A stretch of DNA of 64,000 nucleotides from Rugalucina vietnamica. Taxonomy: Eukaryota > Mollusca > Bivalvia > Lucinida > Lucinidae. The stretch lies in contig OZ024872.1 of NCBI GenBank assembly GCA_964017185.1, positions 61,001,817 through 61,065,816 on the forward strand, written 5' to 3'. The notes below the pieces were generated by a model. That model saw only the letters and a list, made by a program, of their open reading frames with translations, made no database searches and was not told where the DNA came from. Positions 42,591 to 54,650 of this stretch are shown here, piece after piece. The position numbers were made by a program, and so were the translations under genes. The number at the start of each line of letters is the position of its first letter. Position 1 is the first letter of the stretch.

Positions 42591-43020
42591 AATCAAAGCC
42601 AAATTGTATATGAAGCATCTATAGGAAGGGGGAATCAATGTGTATATAAATTTCAGGTCACATGACCAAGATTGCCGCCATGCCCGTATATAGTAAAAAC
42701 CCTTCAAAAATCTTCTTCTCTGGAACCAGTGGACCGATTTCAATGAAACTTGGCATGAAGTATCGATGACTCAAGTACTACAATGTATATATAAATCATG
42801 ACCCTGTGATGACCTTGACCTATTTTAGGGCAAGGTCAACATAGGTCGCCAATGCATTTGAATGGGGAAAGCTTTTAAAATGTCATTTAAAGTGAAAGTC
42901 TTGTAGGAAATGCTCAGTAGGACTGAATATTAATGATTCTGAATAAAACTGGTCCCCAGGAGCTCATATGTCCCCACCACGGGGCAGTATACATGCATAT
43001 TTCCATAATATTCAAACATC
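42575..43020 (+). repeat. Satellite-like unit S1, copy 2
   Basis: GGCCAATCAAAGCCAAATTG start, then the same block order as copy 1. Confidence 0.8.
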
Positions 43021-43520
43021 TCCTCTGAAATCACTTGGCCAATCAAAGCCAAATTTTATGTGAAGCATCTATAGGATGGGGTTAACAATGTGTATATAAA
43101 TAATCCATGTCACATGACCAAGACGGCCACCATGCCCATATATGGTAAAAACCCTTCAAAAATCTTCTCCGGAACCGATGGACCGATTTCAAAGAAACTT
43201 GGCATGAAGCATCGATGGTTAAAGTACAACAATGTATATATTAATCATGACCCTGTGGTGACCTTGACCTATTTTATGACAAGGTCAACATAAGTCACCT
43301 ATGCCTTTGAATGGGTAAAACTGTTAAAAAGTCAGTTGAAGGGAAAGACTTGCAGGAAATTGGCAAATGGACAGGATATTGATTATTATGAAAAAAAAAT
43401 AATAAATGCCCCAGGGCAATCATCCCTTTTACTGGGCCTATTTTCCATAATAATCAAACATGTTTATTGGTATATACAACAGATCTCAGGTGAGTGTTTA
43501 CAGGACCATTGGTCCTCTGG
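43021..43520 (+). repeat. Satellite-like unit S1, copy 3 with terminal tail
   Basis: Ends in 'CAGGTGAGTGTTTACAGGACCATTGGTCCTCTGGTTT', the same closing sequence as at 59100-59140. Confidence 0.8.
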
Positions 43521-44095
43521 TTTAGCGAATTTTCTCTTTCCGAAGCATTTGCGAAGTTTTGAATTCGTGAATAAGTGTTCATGTAGTCTTTATGGACTAT
43601 AGAGCTTCTTTATAAGCGAGAACCTTGAATTCCCGAGGCACTGAATTCAAGAATATTCATGTAAATTAAGTTTTCATGAACATTTACGAATTTACAGTAT
43701 TATTTGTTGAGAAATTATTCAATATTTGTGGGACTGCTCAACATCCAAGTCATATCCAGAACCGGCCCCAAGGTTATCAGAGATAATTCTGTCTAAAAAA
43801 ATCCATGGGAGACAATCACTCACTTGGCCGAAAGTAGCAAGAAACTCTTTTGACTTTTCAGTGGGAAAATTAGCAAAAACCTATTGTGAAAATGGCATTT
43901 TTATATGGGAATTCCCCTCCCATTTAGCCAATTTCAATGAGATTTTTGGCCAAAAGATGAGAGAATCTCTCAGAATCTTGCCAGAAAATAATCCCTGGGT
44001 TACTTTTTCATGCTGAGCATGAAATTTAAATTCCTCATAAATACTGAAATAGACCAAACTAATGTACACTTTTGCTTAAGACTATCAAAGCCAGT
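43521..44095. other. Intergenic stretch, nothing recognised
   Basis: No supported gene. Short facing AATTC/GAATTC-containing repeats around 43600-43690 were noted without interpretation. Confidence 0.35.
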
Positions 44096-44097
44096 AA

Positions 44098-44165
44098 TTT
44101 ATCCTGATCATAAATGTTAAAATGCCAACAATTGTTGGCATTTTAACATTTATGAGCAGGATAAA
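44098..44165. repeat. Near-perfect 68-bp palindrome
   Basis: Arms TAAATGTTAAAATGCCAACA and TGTTGGCATTTTAACATTTA with only a few mismatches outward, no loop. Confidence 0.9.
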
Positions 44166-44284
44166 TTTTAGTCTCAGCTGAACTGAGCATGAAAAATGTT
44201 TTAACCTCCAGGCCTGGTTATTTAACTAGAAGAAATTTGAAAGGACAAAGTATGCTGGCAGAAGGTTTCAATCAGTCAGTCTCC

Positions 44285-44650
44285 AACCCTAGGTTTCATT
44301 CTTTATATGGGCATGTTGGAATCTCAATAACAAGCATACAGTCCTCTCATGGAGATTCTTACACATATTTGAAAGCTGAGGTGAAATCACACTACTAAAT
44401 CTAAATGTTTTCAATAAAGTATCAAATTCTTGTTGGTTCGAATTCACGGTAAACAGCTAAGGTCATGTCAGGACAATCAGTCATTTATATGGGCATGTTG
44501 GAATCTCAATAACAAGATCAACACTATAAATACATTCCTCTCATGGCTGAAATCACACTGCTTATTCTAAATGTTTTCGAAAAAGTATCGAATTCTTGTT
44601 GGTTCGCATTCACGGTAAACAGCTAAGGTCATGTTAAGACTGTCAGTTAT
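44285..44650. repeat. Tandem duplication, about 195 bp, two copies
   Basis: 'TTATATGGGCATGTTGGAATCTCAATAACAAG' and 'TTCACGGTAAACAGCTAAGGTCATGT' occur in both halves (starting near 44300 and 44487). Confidence 0.8.
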
Positions 44651-44796
44651 TCTAGCCACACTGTTTCTGGGCAATCCTCCCATAGGCAGGTTACCAGTAG
44701 TTAATTCAGTGTGCATTTCTTAAAACAACAACATGAATCTGGCAAATGCTCTGCTTGAAATCATCAAAAGAGGAAGGAATGTCAAAAATAAATATG

Positions 44797-45030
44797 AGCA
44801 ACATCATGAGAAAACCAACATATTGCATATGCGAAAACAAAGGCGCAGATCAGCTTCGCAGTAACTGGGAAGCTGATCAGCGCCTTTGTTTTCGCAACAC
44901 GGATAGCACTATTCCTCTACTTTCTAAATCCAAGATGTGCAGCCTCTAGCCATCTTCTGTGCTTGTACAGCTTGGTTTGTATTGGACCTGTTTCGAAATC
45001 CACATTGTTGGTTTTCTCATGAAGCAGCTC
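44797..45030. mobile_element. MITE-1 copy 12 (ATAT TSD)
   Basis: GAGCA/AGCTC ends with ATAT duplications and intact hairpin arms. Confidence 0.9.
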
Positions 45031-45301
45031 ATATCTTCATGACCAAGGCTTCATGAGAGCAATGTGCTGGATATGAGCATTGACAGTGGGGCATCTTCAA
45101 TATAAATGGGACCAGCTACTGACTGAGCTACTGTGTATAGTAGCAGTATCTGAAGTACCTATCATATTCAATCTAATTAGCACACAGTGCTCCTAACTTT
45201 TCAAAATAAATAAAATTGAGGCAACAAAATATTGTTCAAACTAGCAGGTACTATATGAACAAAAACAACACAAAAAATGCTGAAATAAGCATGTCAAAAA
45301 T

Positions 45302-45536
45302 GAGCCTGTGCATGAGAAAAACAACAATTTGCATAGGCGAAAACAAAGCCGCAGATCAGCTTCGCGGTAACCGCGAAGCTGATCAACGCCTTTGTTTTCG
45401 CTACATGGATAGTACAATCCCTCTTCTACTTAAATACAAAATTTCCAGCCTCTAACAATGTTCTGTGACTGTACAGCCCGGTTTGTGTCAGACCTGGTCG
45501 GAATCCCAAATTGTTGGTTTTCTCACGCACAGGCTC
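45302..45536. mobile_element. MITE-1 copy 13 (AAAT TSD)
   Basis: Very well preserved: GAGCC/GGCTC ends, AAAT duplications, GCTTCGCGGTAACCGCGAAGC centre. Confidence 0.92.
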
Positions 45537-45539
45537 AAA

Positions 45540-46090
45540 TATAATTGATTTTGTCATTTTTGCAAAATAGTGTTTGATCAATTGAGATTGTGTTTGAATG
45601 CCAATAATATGGAATAGATATGTAAAATTGAAGAAATATACTGATCGTCAGGCAGTGTTCCCGTATGCACACGTTTTTAAGAAACAACCAGTGTGTGCTT
45701 ATTGGAGCATATGGGCTAATTAGAACCAATATGGTAGTTGTTTTCAGTGTGGACAGACAACATAAGAAGACCATCAATCAATCAGTTCATTATGAAAATC
45801 TTGCACACACAATATAGAGATATTTTCCGCTGCAAAATATGAACATTTCTATAGAAAAATTTTGACATTTTAAATATTTTTGCTCAAAATATTGATTCTG
45901 GGACCTGTTCTGTTAGAACCGCCTCGCCATGTGGTTTGTGTATTGCTACATGTACAAAGACAGTACAATCTCTCAACCACCTATATATCTGAACATTCCA
46001 GACTCTAATCATCTTGGATGGAACAGCAGTTTACATGGGACCTGATCAGAATACACAAAAGTCAAATTCTCATGATACATGTATATATAG
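45540..46090. other. Intergenic stretch with a MITE-2 fragment
   Basis: 45880-45930 keeps 'TTTTTGCTCAAAATATTGATTCTGGG' and 'GTTAGAACCGCCTCGCC' of MITE-2. The rest is unremarkable. Confidence 0.5.
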
Positions 46091-46097
46091 CTCAAAT

Positions 46098-46321
46098 GAG
46101 CCACTTCAAGAGAAAACAGGATTTTTGCCTATGCAAAAACAAAAACACAGAAGCTGTGCGGTTACTGCACAGTGCCTTTGTTTTCACTACTTGGATAGTA
46201 AGTTCTTCCTAAATCCGAAATTTAACGCTTCTAGCTATCTTCTGTCACTGCACATGCCAGTAAGAGTTTGCGTCAGACCTGGCCGAAAACACAGAAGACC
46301 GATTCTCTCACATCGCAGCTC
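46098..46321. mobile_element. MITE-1 copy 14, next to the COX20 stop codon
   Basis: GAGCC/AGCTC ends with a diverged centre (CTGTGCGGTTACTGCACAG). It lies 24 nt past the COX20 stop, so it probably forms the COX20 3' UTR. Confidence 0.85.
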
Positions 46322-46345
46322 ATATCACGAGTCTCTCTAGCTGGG

Positions 46346-46565
46346 TCATGACGACTGTCCCGTCATTGTGTTTTTCACCTTCTCCCCAGTCTGTGATGAT
46401 TCATTAGAAACTGAATTCAGCCCGCCTTGTCTTTCTCTCTCTTCTAACATTCTGTCCAAGTTTTTTTCATATTCTGTCCCCTCCAACAAGATTTTACCGT
46501 ACAACATTTTCTCGTATCTCTCTATTTCTTCCACCTTCTTTCTCTCTCCATAATTGCAATAAAAC
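46346..46565 (-). CDS. COX20: COX20 exon 5: WFYCNY and C-terminus
   Basis: Acceptor TTCTGTTTCCAG. Encodes FYCNYGERKKVEE, KMLYGKILLEGT, a coiled-coil-like segment, and an S/T-rich end with TGA. Confidence 0.88.
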
Positions 46566-49500
46566 CTGGAAACAGAAAATCAGCATCAGTTAAAAAAAAA
46601 TATTTTCAATGTTACAATTAAAAGAATTAATCAATATCAAAAATTATTTGAGAAGCAATGCGAGAAAACCGGTCTTTGGGGTTTGCGACCAGGTCTGACA
46701 CAAACCGACCTGTACAGTCACAGAAGCAGGCTAGAAGCTTGAAATTCGGATTTAAGAAGAAGAGAAATTGTACTATCTGTGTAGCAAAAACAAAGTCGCT
46801 GATCAGCTTCGCAGTTACTGCAAAGTTGATCTGCACCTTTGTTTTAGCATAGGCAAAAATATGGATTTCTCACGATGCGGCTCATTTTTCCTATTCATTA
46901 AAAAGGGTCCTGATGTAAGATTGGAAACAGTACTTTCTGAGAGACCTTATGAATGTAAATAAATTACTAAGTCATTTGTGATTGCTATTATTGAAAAAAA
47001 AATCAGTTGCAAACAAAGACAATACACCTGGACCTCTTTACAACACTGTTCAATACAACATGGTTTTGGATATAACACTGACCCCAAATGGTCATTTTAA
47101 ACTATTTTTGCTATATGTCTATACATTTTACTCTCATTTATAACATGTATGGGATAGCTAACACTGAAAATGGCTTGGACCCCAGCAATAGTGTTATAAA
47201 GAGGTTGAGGTGTACTGACACAATATTCTTAAAGGAAATCAAGTCCATGAAAATTATACACCCTTAAACACCTTTTTTATATAGTAAAACTGGTGTTTAC
47301 AAGAGTATACCTATAGGATCATTTATGATTTTAATTTTGGTTAGAAATTTATTGGTAGCTAGTATATTATGATTTATTCTGGTTTGGAACCATTGCATTG
47401 TTGTGTCTCTTGTACTGAGATTTTTCATTGTTTTGCAAATTTCTGTATATCTCTGTATATTGCATGGGCAGCTTTCCGCAATTGTTCCTCATCTTTTTCA
47501 TTGAAATCAATCATGAGCTCCGAATCTCAGGTGTGTTTCGCATCTCCATATGACCTAGGCAGTTGTGTGGGACATAACTTATGAACACTACCTAACCTTA
47601 CCAGAGTGGATACTGTGATACAAAGAATGCTCCCCAACTATACATGGCCGATCTTGCCGGGTTTGCTGGAATAAATAGAAAACATTATGAGTCGCCCGTT
47701 TCTGTCAGACCTGTTTGAAAATCCCGAAGACTTGCCTCATTTCTTTGTTAATATACCCGTTTTTATCGTGTGACACGGATATTTATGCAATACTATTGAT
47801 CATTCATTATTCATGACGTCATAAAGTCTCATGACAGTCATGAGTATTCCAGATGGCAGCCTGCTTGAGCAGAACACCCACAATATTCAAATCAACACAG
47901 AACTTCCTCAATTTTTATCCGCTTTTTATAAAACTTGTGCCAAATTTTTCAGGAAGACAAGAACTTTCATATAAGTTGTGTGTTATTTCCATATTGCTTT
48001 TACCTTTAAACAATGCATAGACATGTTAATGTAAAGTCTTACTTGTTAAGAGAAAACTTAAAAGTCCAGCTCCTATCCCAATAAAGATGGCATTTTTGAA
48101 TGTATGTACTAGGCATGGTGAGGATTCAACTCTTCTGAAGAATATACCATGCTGAAAAACATGTAGAAACTAAAATAAAGTGCCTTGAGAGGCACGTATA
48201 CCCCCGGCTGGTAGCTCCCCTACACCCCTAGGCCCACCGCCCCAAACACATACATGTTCACTCACACTAATACAATGAACCTGCATTCCCAACTAAAAGA
48301 GAGCAACCTCAACAAGTACTACTTGCAAAAGCACTGTCTAAAACCATGGGGAAGGGGAGTATAGTAGAATGACAGATCTATTTTATAACAGTATACAGAG
48401 CTGACTTGTACACTCAATCTAGGACTTGATCGCGGACATTGAGGGTCAGGTCCTCAGTCCTAGATGGAAAATAGAATGTCATTCTTCAATAATATTAATT
48501 AAAGAAAAATAAATAAATAAAAAAAAAAATGAGTAGTCCTAGATCTTGACCTCAGCCCCACCCTGGGCATGGACCCTAGAGTCTAATGTCATTCGGCACA
48601 AGGCAAGCCTTATAGAGTATCTATGGTGCAAGTATGAATGATTTCTAAACATGGTTGTGAAGAAAAGTACAGAAAATAAAATATTTAAAGAAGTTCTAGA
48701 TTTTGACCTCTAGCCCCACCCCCACACATGGACCCTAGAGTCTGAACCTTACATGGTACCTATGGTCTAAGTATGAATGCTTTCTGACAAGACTTTGTGA
48801 TCCTAGATGTCAAGAAAATACTTACAGAAAATTTATCATGGTATCTATCATATTATAAAATGTGTCCTAGATTTTGACCTCTAGCCCCACCCTTGGGGAT
48901 GGTGACATGGAATATGAACGCAAACCCTATAGGGTATCTATGAACTAAATAATAACACATCCCTATGATTGTTTGTTAAGATATGGACTAAGAGAAGATA
49001 CATTAACATTGTAAACAACACATTTTAAAGGTGACCTAGATTTTGACCTGCAGCCCCACCCCTGGGCAAGGACCCTGGGGTCCGAACTCATGGAAACAAA
49101 GCAAACCCTATAGGGTACCTATGTTCCAAATATGAATGGTTTCTGACTACTGGTTCATGAGATATGCACCACTAGAGAAACTTTAACAAAAATTCGGACA
49201 TAAATGCTACGAACGTTCCGGAATTACGAACGAACAAACAAATGAACGAACTAACTAACATACGAATGGACGAACGGAAAAGCGAAAACTATATACCCGT
49301 CGGCATAAATGCCGGGGGTATAAATAGTTTTAAAGTTGGTGACTTAGAAGTTGGAACCACTAGTCATGATGAAAGAGAGGCAGATTTTCTAGATCTCTAC
49401 AGGTTGTCCCTATGGCGAGGCCCATGTCAATCAATGTCCGATCAATGTGTAAAATTTGTTATCAATGTGTTTGTAAAAGACTGACTAATACAGTAATGTA

Positions 49501-52500
49501 CATTTCACAGACTCACTTTAAATAGTGGTTTTGGTTGAAAACATAGATTACCATTACGAATTGAACCCCCCTTGTAAGTTAGTGAATTGCATCAAATAAA
49601 TACAAAAATTCAGACTAATCAAGTATAGAAGCTAAACAAACCTTCTCTTCTTCCAGTAAGTCTGGCATGTCCAGAGGTGACGTGGGAATAGGAGGAACAT
49701 CTTCAGTCTGAAAATACCCGTACAATAATTGAGTCGCTCATGAGAAAACCAACAATGTGGTTTTTTAACAGGTCCAACACAATCCAAGCTGTACAAGCAC
49801 AGAAGATGGCTACAGACAATAAATTTTAGAATTAGAGAGAAGAGAAATTGTACTATCCGTGTAGAGTAAACAGAGTTTCAGTTACTGCAATGCCGATCCA
49901 CGTCTTTGTTTTCCAATATGCAAAATGTTTGTTTTCTTATGACACGGCTCAATTATCATCTGTATCATTACAGACAAAACTGATTTTTTTTGCATATGTG
50001 TAAAGTTGAAAACAAAGGTGCATATCAACTATGTTTAAGATTTTAACTGTCCATCTGATCATTTTATCAGCCACATTATTTAAGGTTAAAATCAAAATCA
50101 ATGCTTTACACTTAATTCATCACTGCCATGGTGTACCCGTCACTGACCTTTTTCTCTCATAACATTACGAAAACTTACCCATGCAATATACATCAATTTT
50201 TTTTTCAGTTTGAAAATTTCAGTGGAAAATTTTTGATATTTTTAATATTTTTGCTCAAAACATAGATTGTGGGTACATGTTAGAACCGCCTCGCCGAGGC
50301 AGTTCTAACAAGTACCCACAATCTATGTTTTGGACCAAAAATAAGAAACATGGGTATACCCCTGCATACCCCAGTTTTGCTATATAAAAGTGGGGTTTAC
50401 GGGGATATTCATTGCACGGGCATGTTATCCTGATGACAGAACAATAGCCAACCTGGAAGGTATGTACATTTTCCGATAATCATACTTTATCATTTTCCAT
50501 GAAATATCATCTAGTAATTAACTAACTAACACTAACTTTTAAGAAATAAAGCAGAGAATAGCCTGTGTACAATGCAAAAAAAAATCTGTAAAAACATAAT
50601 AATCAATAATATGTTGAAAAAAAAAATCACAGAAGATCACAGAAACTGTCCATAAGTAGCAAAATTTGGAAAGTGCTCTATTTTTGTTTAGTATTCAGTG
50701 TTGTTAAAATTTTTAACCAGACTGAAAGAATGCATATCTTTTCATCTCAGAGAATTTAGTGAATATTCATAGCTCTTAAACAGTCCTACTAAGACTCCTC
50801 GACATTGCAAGACAGTAACGCTACTGAAATACGCTACTGAAATAAAATTTAGATTCACATTTGTAAGGTCATGCAATGTACTTTCTGTTTAGACAAAATT
50901 AAAATTTGCTTCAATTATTGTTTGTGAATAAATCAATTTGAATAGTCAATTATCAAAAGCTGATCGATCACTGGTCCTTGGTCTATAACTTGTCCTCTTA
51001 CACAAATGGTCTGAAACTGATCGACTGATATTCTCACTGGTCAGCCACCAAAACTTTTGGCAAAAGAAAAGATGATATCATAGACAATGGTTCGTTATTC
51101 ATCAAAAATGATCCACAAGCAAGTATCAGGAATTCATTTTGAAATTGATGACTGACTAGTAAGTCGTTGCTAAGCCCTAATTGGCCGTAGTGTCGACGGA
51201 CTCACCCAGAACACAATAAAAATTTAAAAAAATCACCACAAGCGGCACCGTGTTGTGTCCTTGAGCAAGACACAATAACACCCTACAGTACTGTTTTTTT
51301 TTTTTTTTTTATTTATTTTTTTTTGTGTACTGAGTCGATCAATGTCTGACCATTACCTCAGGAGCTGTGGATTTGTGACTTGCTCAAGGCCACAACGAAC
51401 AGCGACGCGGCTGAGGATCGAACCGGGTCCTCTGGGACCGGAGTCCGACACTCTACCCCTGTGCCAGTCCGTTCCACCTATTGTTTAACCTATTGTTAAA
51501 CCCAGGAAGCTTTGGCTCCGTCCCAACATGACTGAAAAATTGTTGACTTTGACCACAGGGGCCTGCATCGTAATTTTTTAAGGTTTTAGGGGCTTGCTCA
51601 AGGCCACAACGAATGGTGACCCGGCTGAGGATCGAACCGGGACCTTTAGACTCTACCCCTGCATCAGTCCACTCCAACTATTGTTTAACCTATTGTTAAA
51701 CCCAGGAAGCTTTGGCTCTGTCCCGACATGACCGAAAAATTGTTTTTTAAAGGTTTTAGGGGGATAAGTATGTATATACCTATCCACCTGTATATACCTA
51801 TCCCTATCCCCCTAAAACCATAAAAAATTACGATACACCTGATACACGTCCCTGTGACTTTGACGTTATGCCTCAATACAAACACAGATTTTTGGGGTTA
51901 CTGTTTAGACTTTTTTCAAAAGCTCATACTTGTACTTTTTTTTCAAAACTTACAATTATATTTTTTGTTATCTTTTTGAGCTTTTCTGCAATCCTGACCT
52001 TGCAAAATTAAAAAAAATGTCTAGAATCTACAGAAAGCAATCGAAATACTGATATGCCATCCTGAATGTAAAGAAAAAACACAAGATAAACAACTTTTGC
52101 GAACGAAAACTTCCACCCGTCCGTTTGTCACAGAAACTGTTGACTAATCTGTAACAGCCACAAATCGTACATGTATCGGCGTGACCGTGAAGGATTACGC
52201 TTCAAACAGACACAAAAAGTGTTTAAATATTTCATTGCATACCCACAAAATCGTCTGTTAAAAAGCAGTTCTCATCGCTACCGCACTGAGATGGCCACAA
52301 TTGTTTACAGTATATTTGCCATGTGCCTGGACCGCTTGTTTTCATTGGTCAATCAGGTCTGACACAATCAGATTTTACTTTCGGTTTGAATGCTGGTTAC
52401 CCGTTTTCGCTGTTTTAAAATGTACGCCCCGAATCCAGTCACATCCAGTCTCAACTTCCGGCCATCTCCAGAATGACTTGAAATCTCTTGAAGAATGGGC

Positions 52501-54617
52501 AAGTTTGTGGGGAATGCGGTTTAATGCGACAAAATGTTATCTCATGTCGATTCACAGAAGCCAAAAACCTTTAACATACATGTATACTTTGGACAACCAT
52601 ATTCTTGAAAGAGTGTCTAATAATCCATATATCGGAGTTATATTAAGTGAAGATCTGAAATGGGCTACTCACATTAATAAAATCTGTAACAAAGCTAACT
52701 CTACACTCGGCTTCATTCGAAGGAACCTAAAAAACTGTGATAAAAGTTTCAAAGAAACTGCATATATCTCATTAGTTCGTTCTGTGCTAGACTACTCATC
52801 CACTGTTTGGGACCCTCACCTCAACAAAGATATTAATCGGATTGAAAATATACAACGTAAAGCAGCAAGATTTGTGAAAAGCGATTACAAACAGACAAGC
52901 AGTGTAACATCCATGATGGACAAGCTGGGCTGGAAACCCCTACACGAAAGGAGAAGAGAACAACGCCTCACACTTCTCTTCAAGATCGTCAACGACCTGG
53001 TAGCTATCCCTGCCGATCAACACATCAGATACAACAACAGAACATCAAGAAACAGACACAGTAAACAACTGAAAGTTGAAAGTGCAAATTCAGACATTTA
53101 TAAAAACTCATTTATCCCAAGAACTATCATAGATTGGAATAATTTGCCACAAAGTGCTATAGACTGTGATACAGTTGAATCTTCAAAAGAACAATCTCGC
53201 GTGATTAAGTAACATCTGCGCACACCCCCCTGGATAATTTATGCTCAGCGAATGAGTCCATTTCCAGTATTCAACAGATACAGATACAGACTGCAGAAAC
53301 GATCATGAGAATCGTTGTTTAACAGTCTTTTTTGTGGGTATGGAAGGGAATATTTAAATGCTTTCTGTGCCAGTTTGAAGCGTAATGATTCCCGGACATG
53401 CTGATATATGTAAGATTCTTGTAAGTTACGGATTAGTGAATCAGTTTGTCTTTCAAAGCGACGGGTGAGAATTTGGAAAAGCAAAGTTGTTTATTTTGTG
53501 TTTTTTCTTTACATAAGTGATTGCTTATCAGTTGTTCTAATGCTTTCTATGGATTCTAGACATGTTTATCTAATTAAGGTCAAGATTAATGCAGAAAAGC
53601 TAAATGAAGAAAAAAATACAAACTTGTATAAGTATTTTTTTTTTAAAAAAGTACAAGTGTAAGCTTTTTGAAAACAGTAGCGTAAGGCGACCAGTGATCG
53701 ATCAGGGACCAGTGATCGATCAGCTAGTGATTATCGGCTATTAATTCTCAAAGGATACCTGAAGTAAATATTATGCTAGTCTCAACTTAAAGCGCATTAA
53801 ATTACCTTACAAACACCGATTTAGATTTATTTTGGAAAGCTTTTCTATCTTGGATTTTCTTGCACTTTACAAAGAGGGGGTCTTAGTTGTACTGCTTAAA
53901 AGCGGTGATTGTTCAATGAATTCTTCAAGATGAAACAACTTGCATTCGTTCCGACTGGCTAATTTTTTTAACTTTACTCCATACTAAACAAATCTGATCC
54001 ACATTCCAAATTGTATAGGATAACGCTGCGATTAATGGACAATTTCTGTGATTTTCGAGCTATTTTTTCAACAGTTTTCCATTGTTTCTATGGGCGTTTA
54101 TACTTTTGGACCACCTCATTTCGCTGCTTTATTTCTTTTAACTCACTGAAAATTTCCAAACTGTGTTTCGTGGCTGGAGGTAAACAATAATCTGTCTTTC
54201 TAAAAATGTACACACCTTCAAAGTTAGCCGCGGTTTCGGAGAGAAAAAGGTGATCGATCACTGGTCCACCTGACCCTGATTCACGCTGTATGATGGTGGG
54301 TGTGTTAAAATGACGTCACTGAGAATGTGACGTGATGACGTCATAAATTGACATATTGGAAAACATGGCGAAGGTTCAAGCTTGCATATGGTATGTACAC
54401 ATGCATTCTCCACTGCATGGCTGATCCGCAAATTTATCAAACATGGCAATTTTTGATGGTTCCGGGTCATTTCGGCCTATAACCATTTCGGCCCATGACC
54501 ATTTCGGCCCATAACCATTTCGGCCCATACCATTTCGGCCCATAACCATTTCGGCCCATATTTTTTATAGACATGTAGGGACTTTTGGTTTTCAGTTTGT
54601 TGCATAGATAGATAGAT

Positions 54618-54650
<33 letters not shown>

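Noticed and set aside
3400..50000. The repeated hairpins as a CRISPR array
   Set aside because: The copies are dispersed, about 235 bp, have target duplications and no regular spacers; the DNA is eukaryotic.
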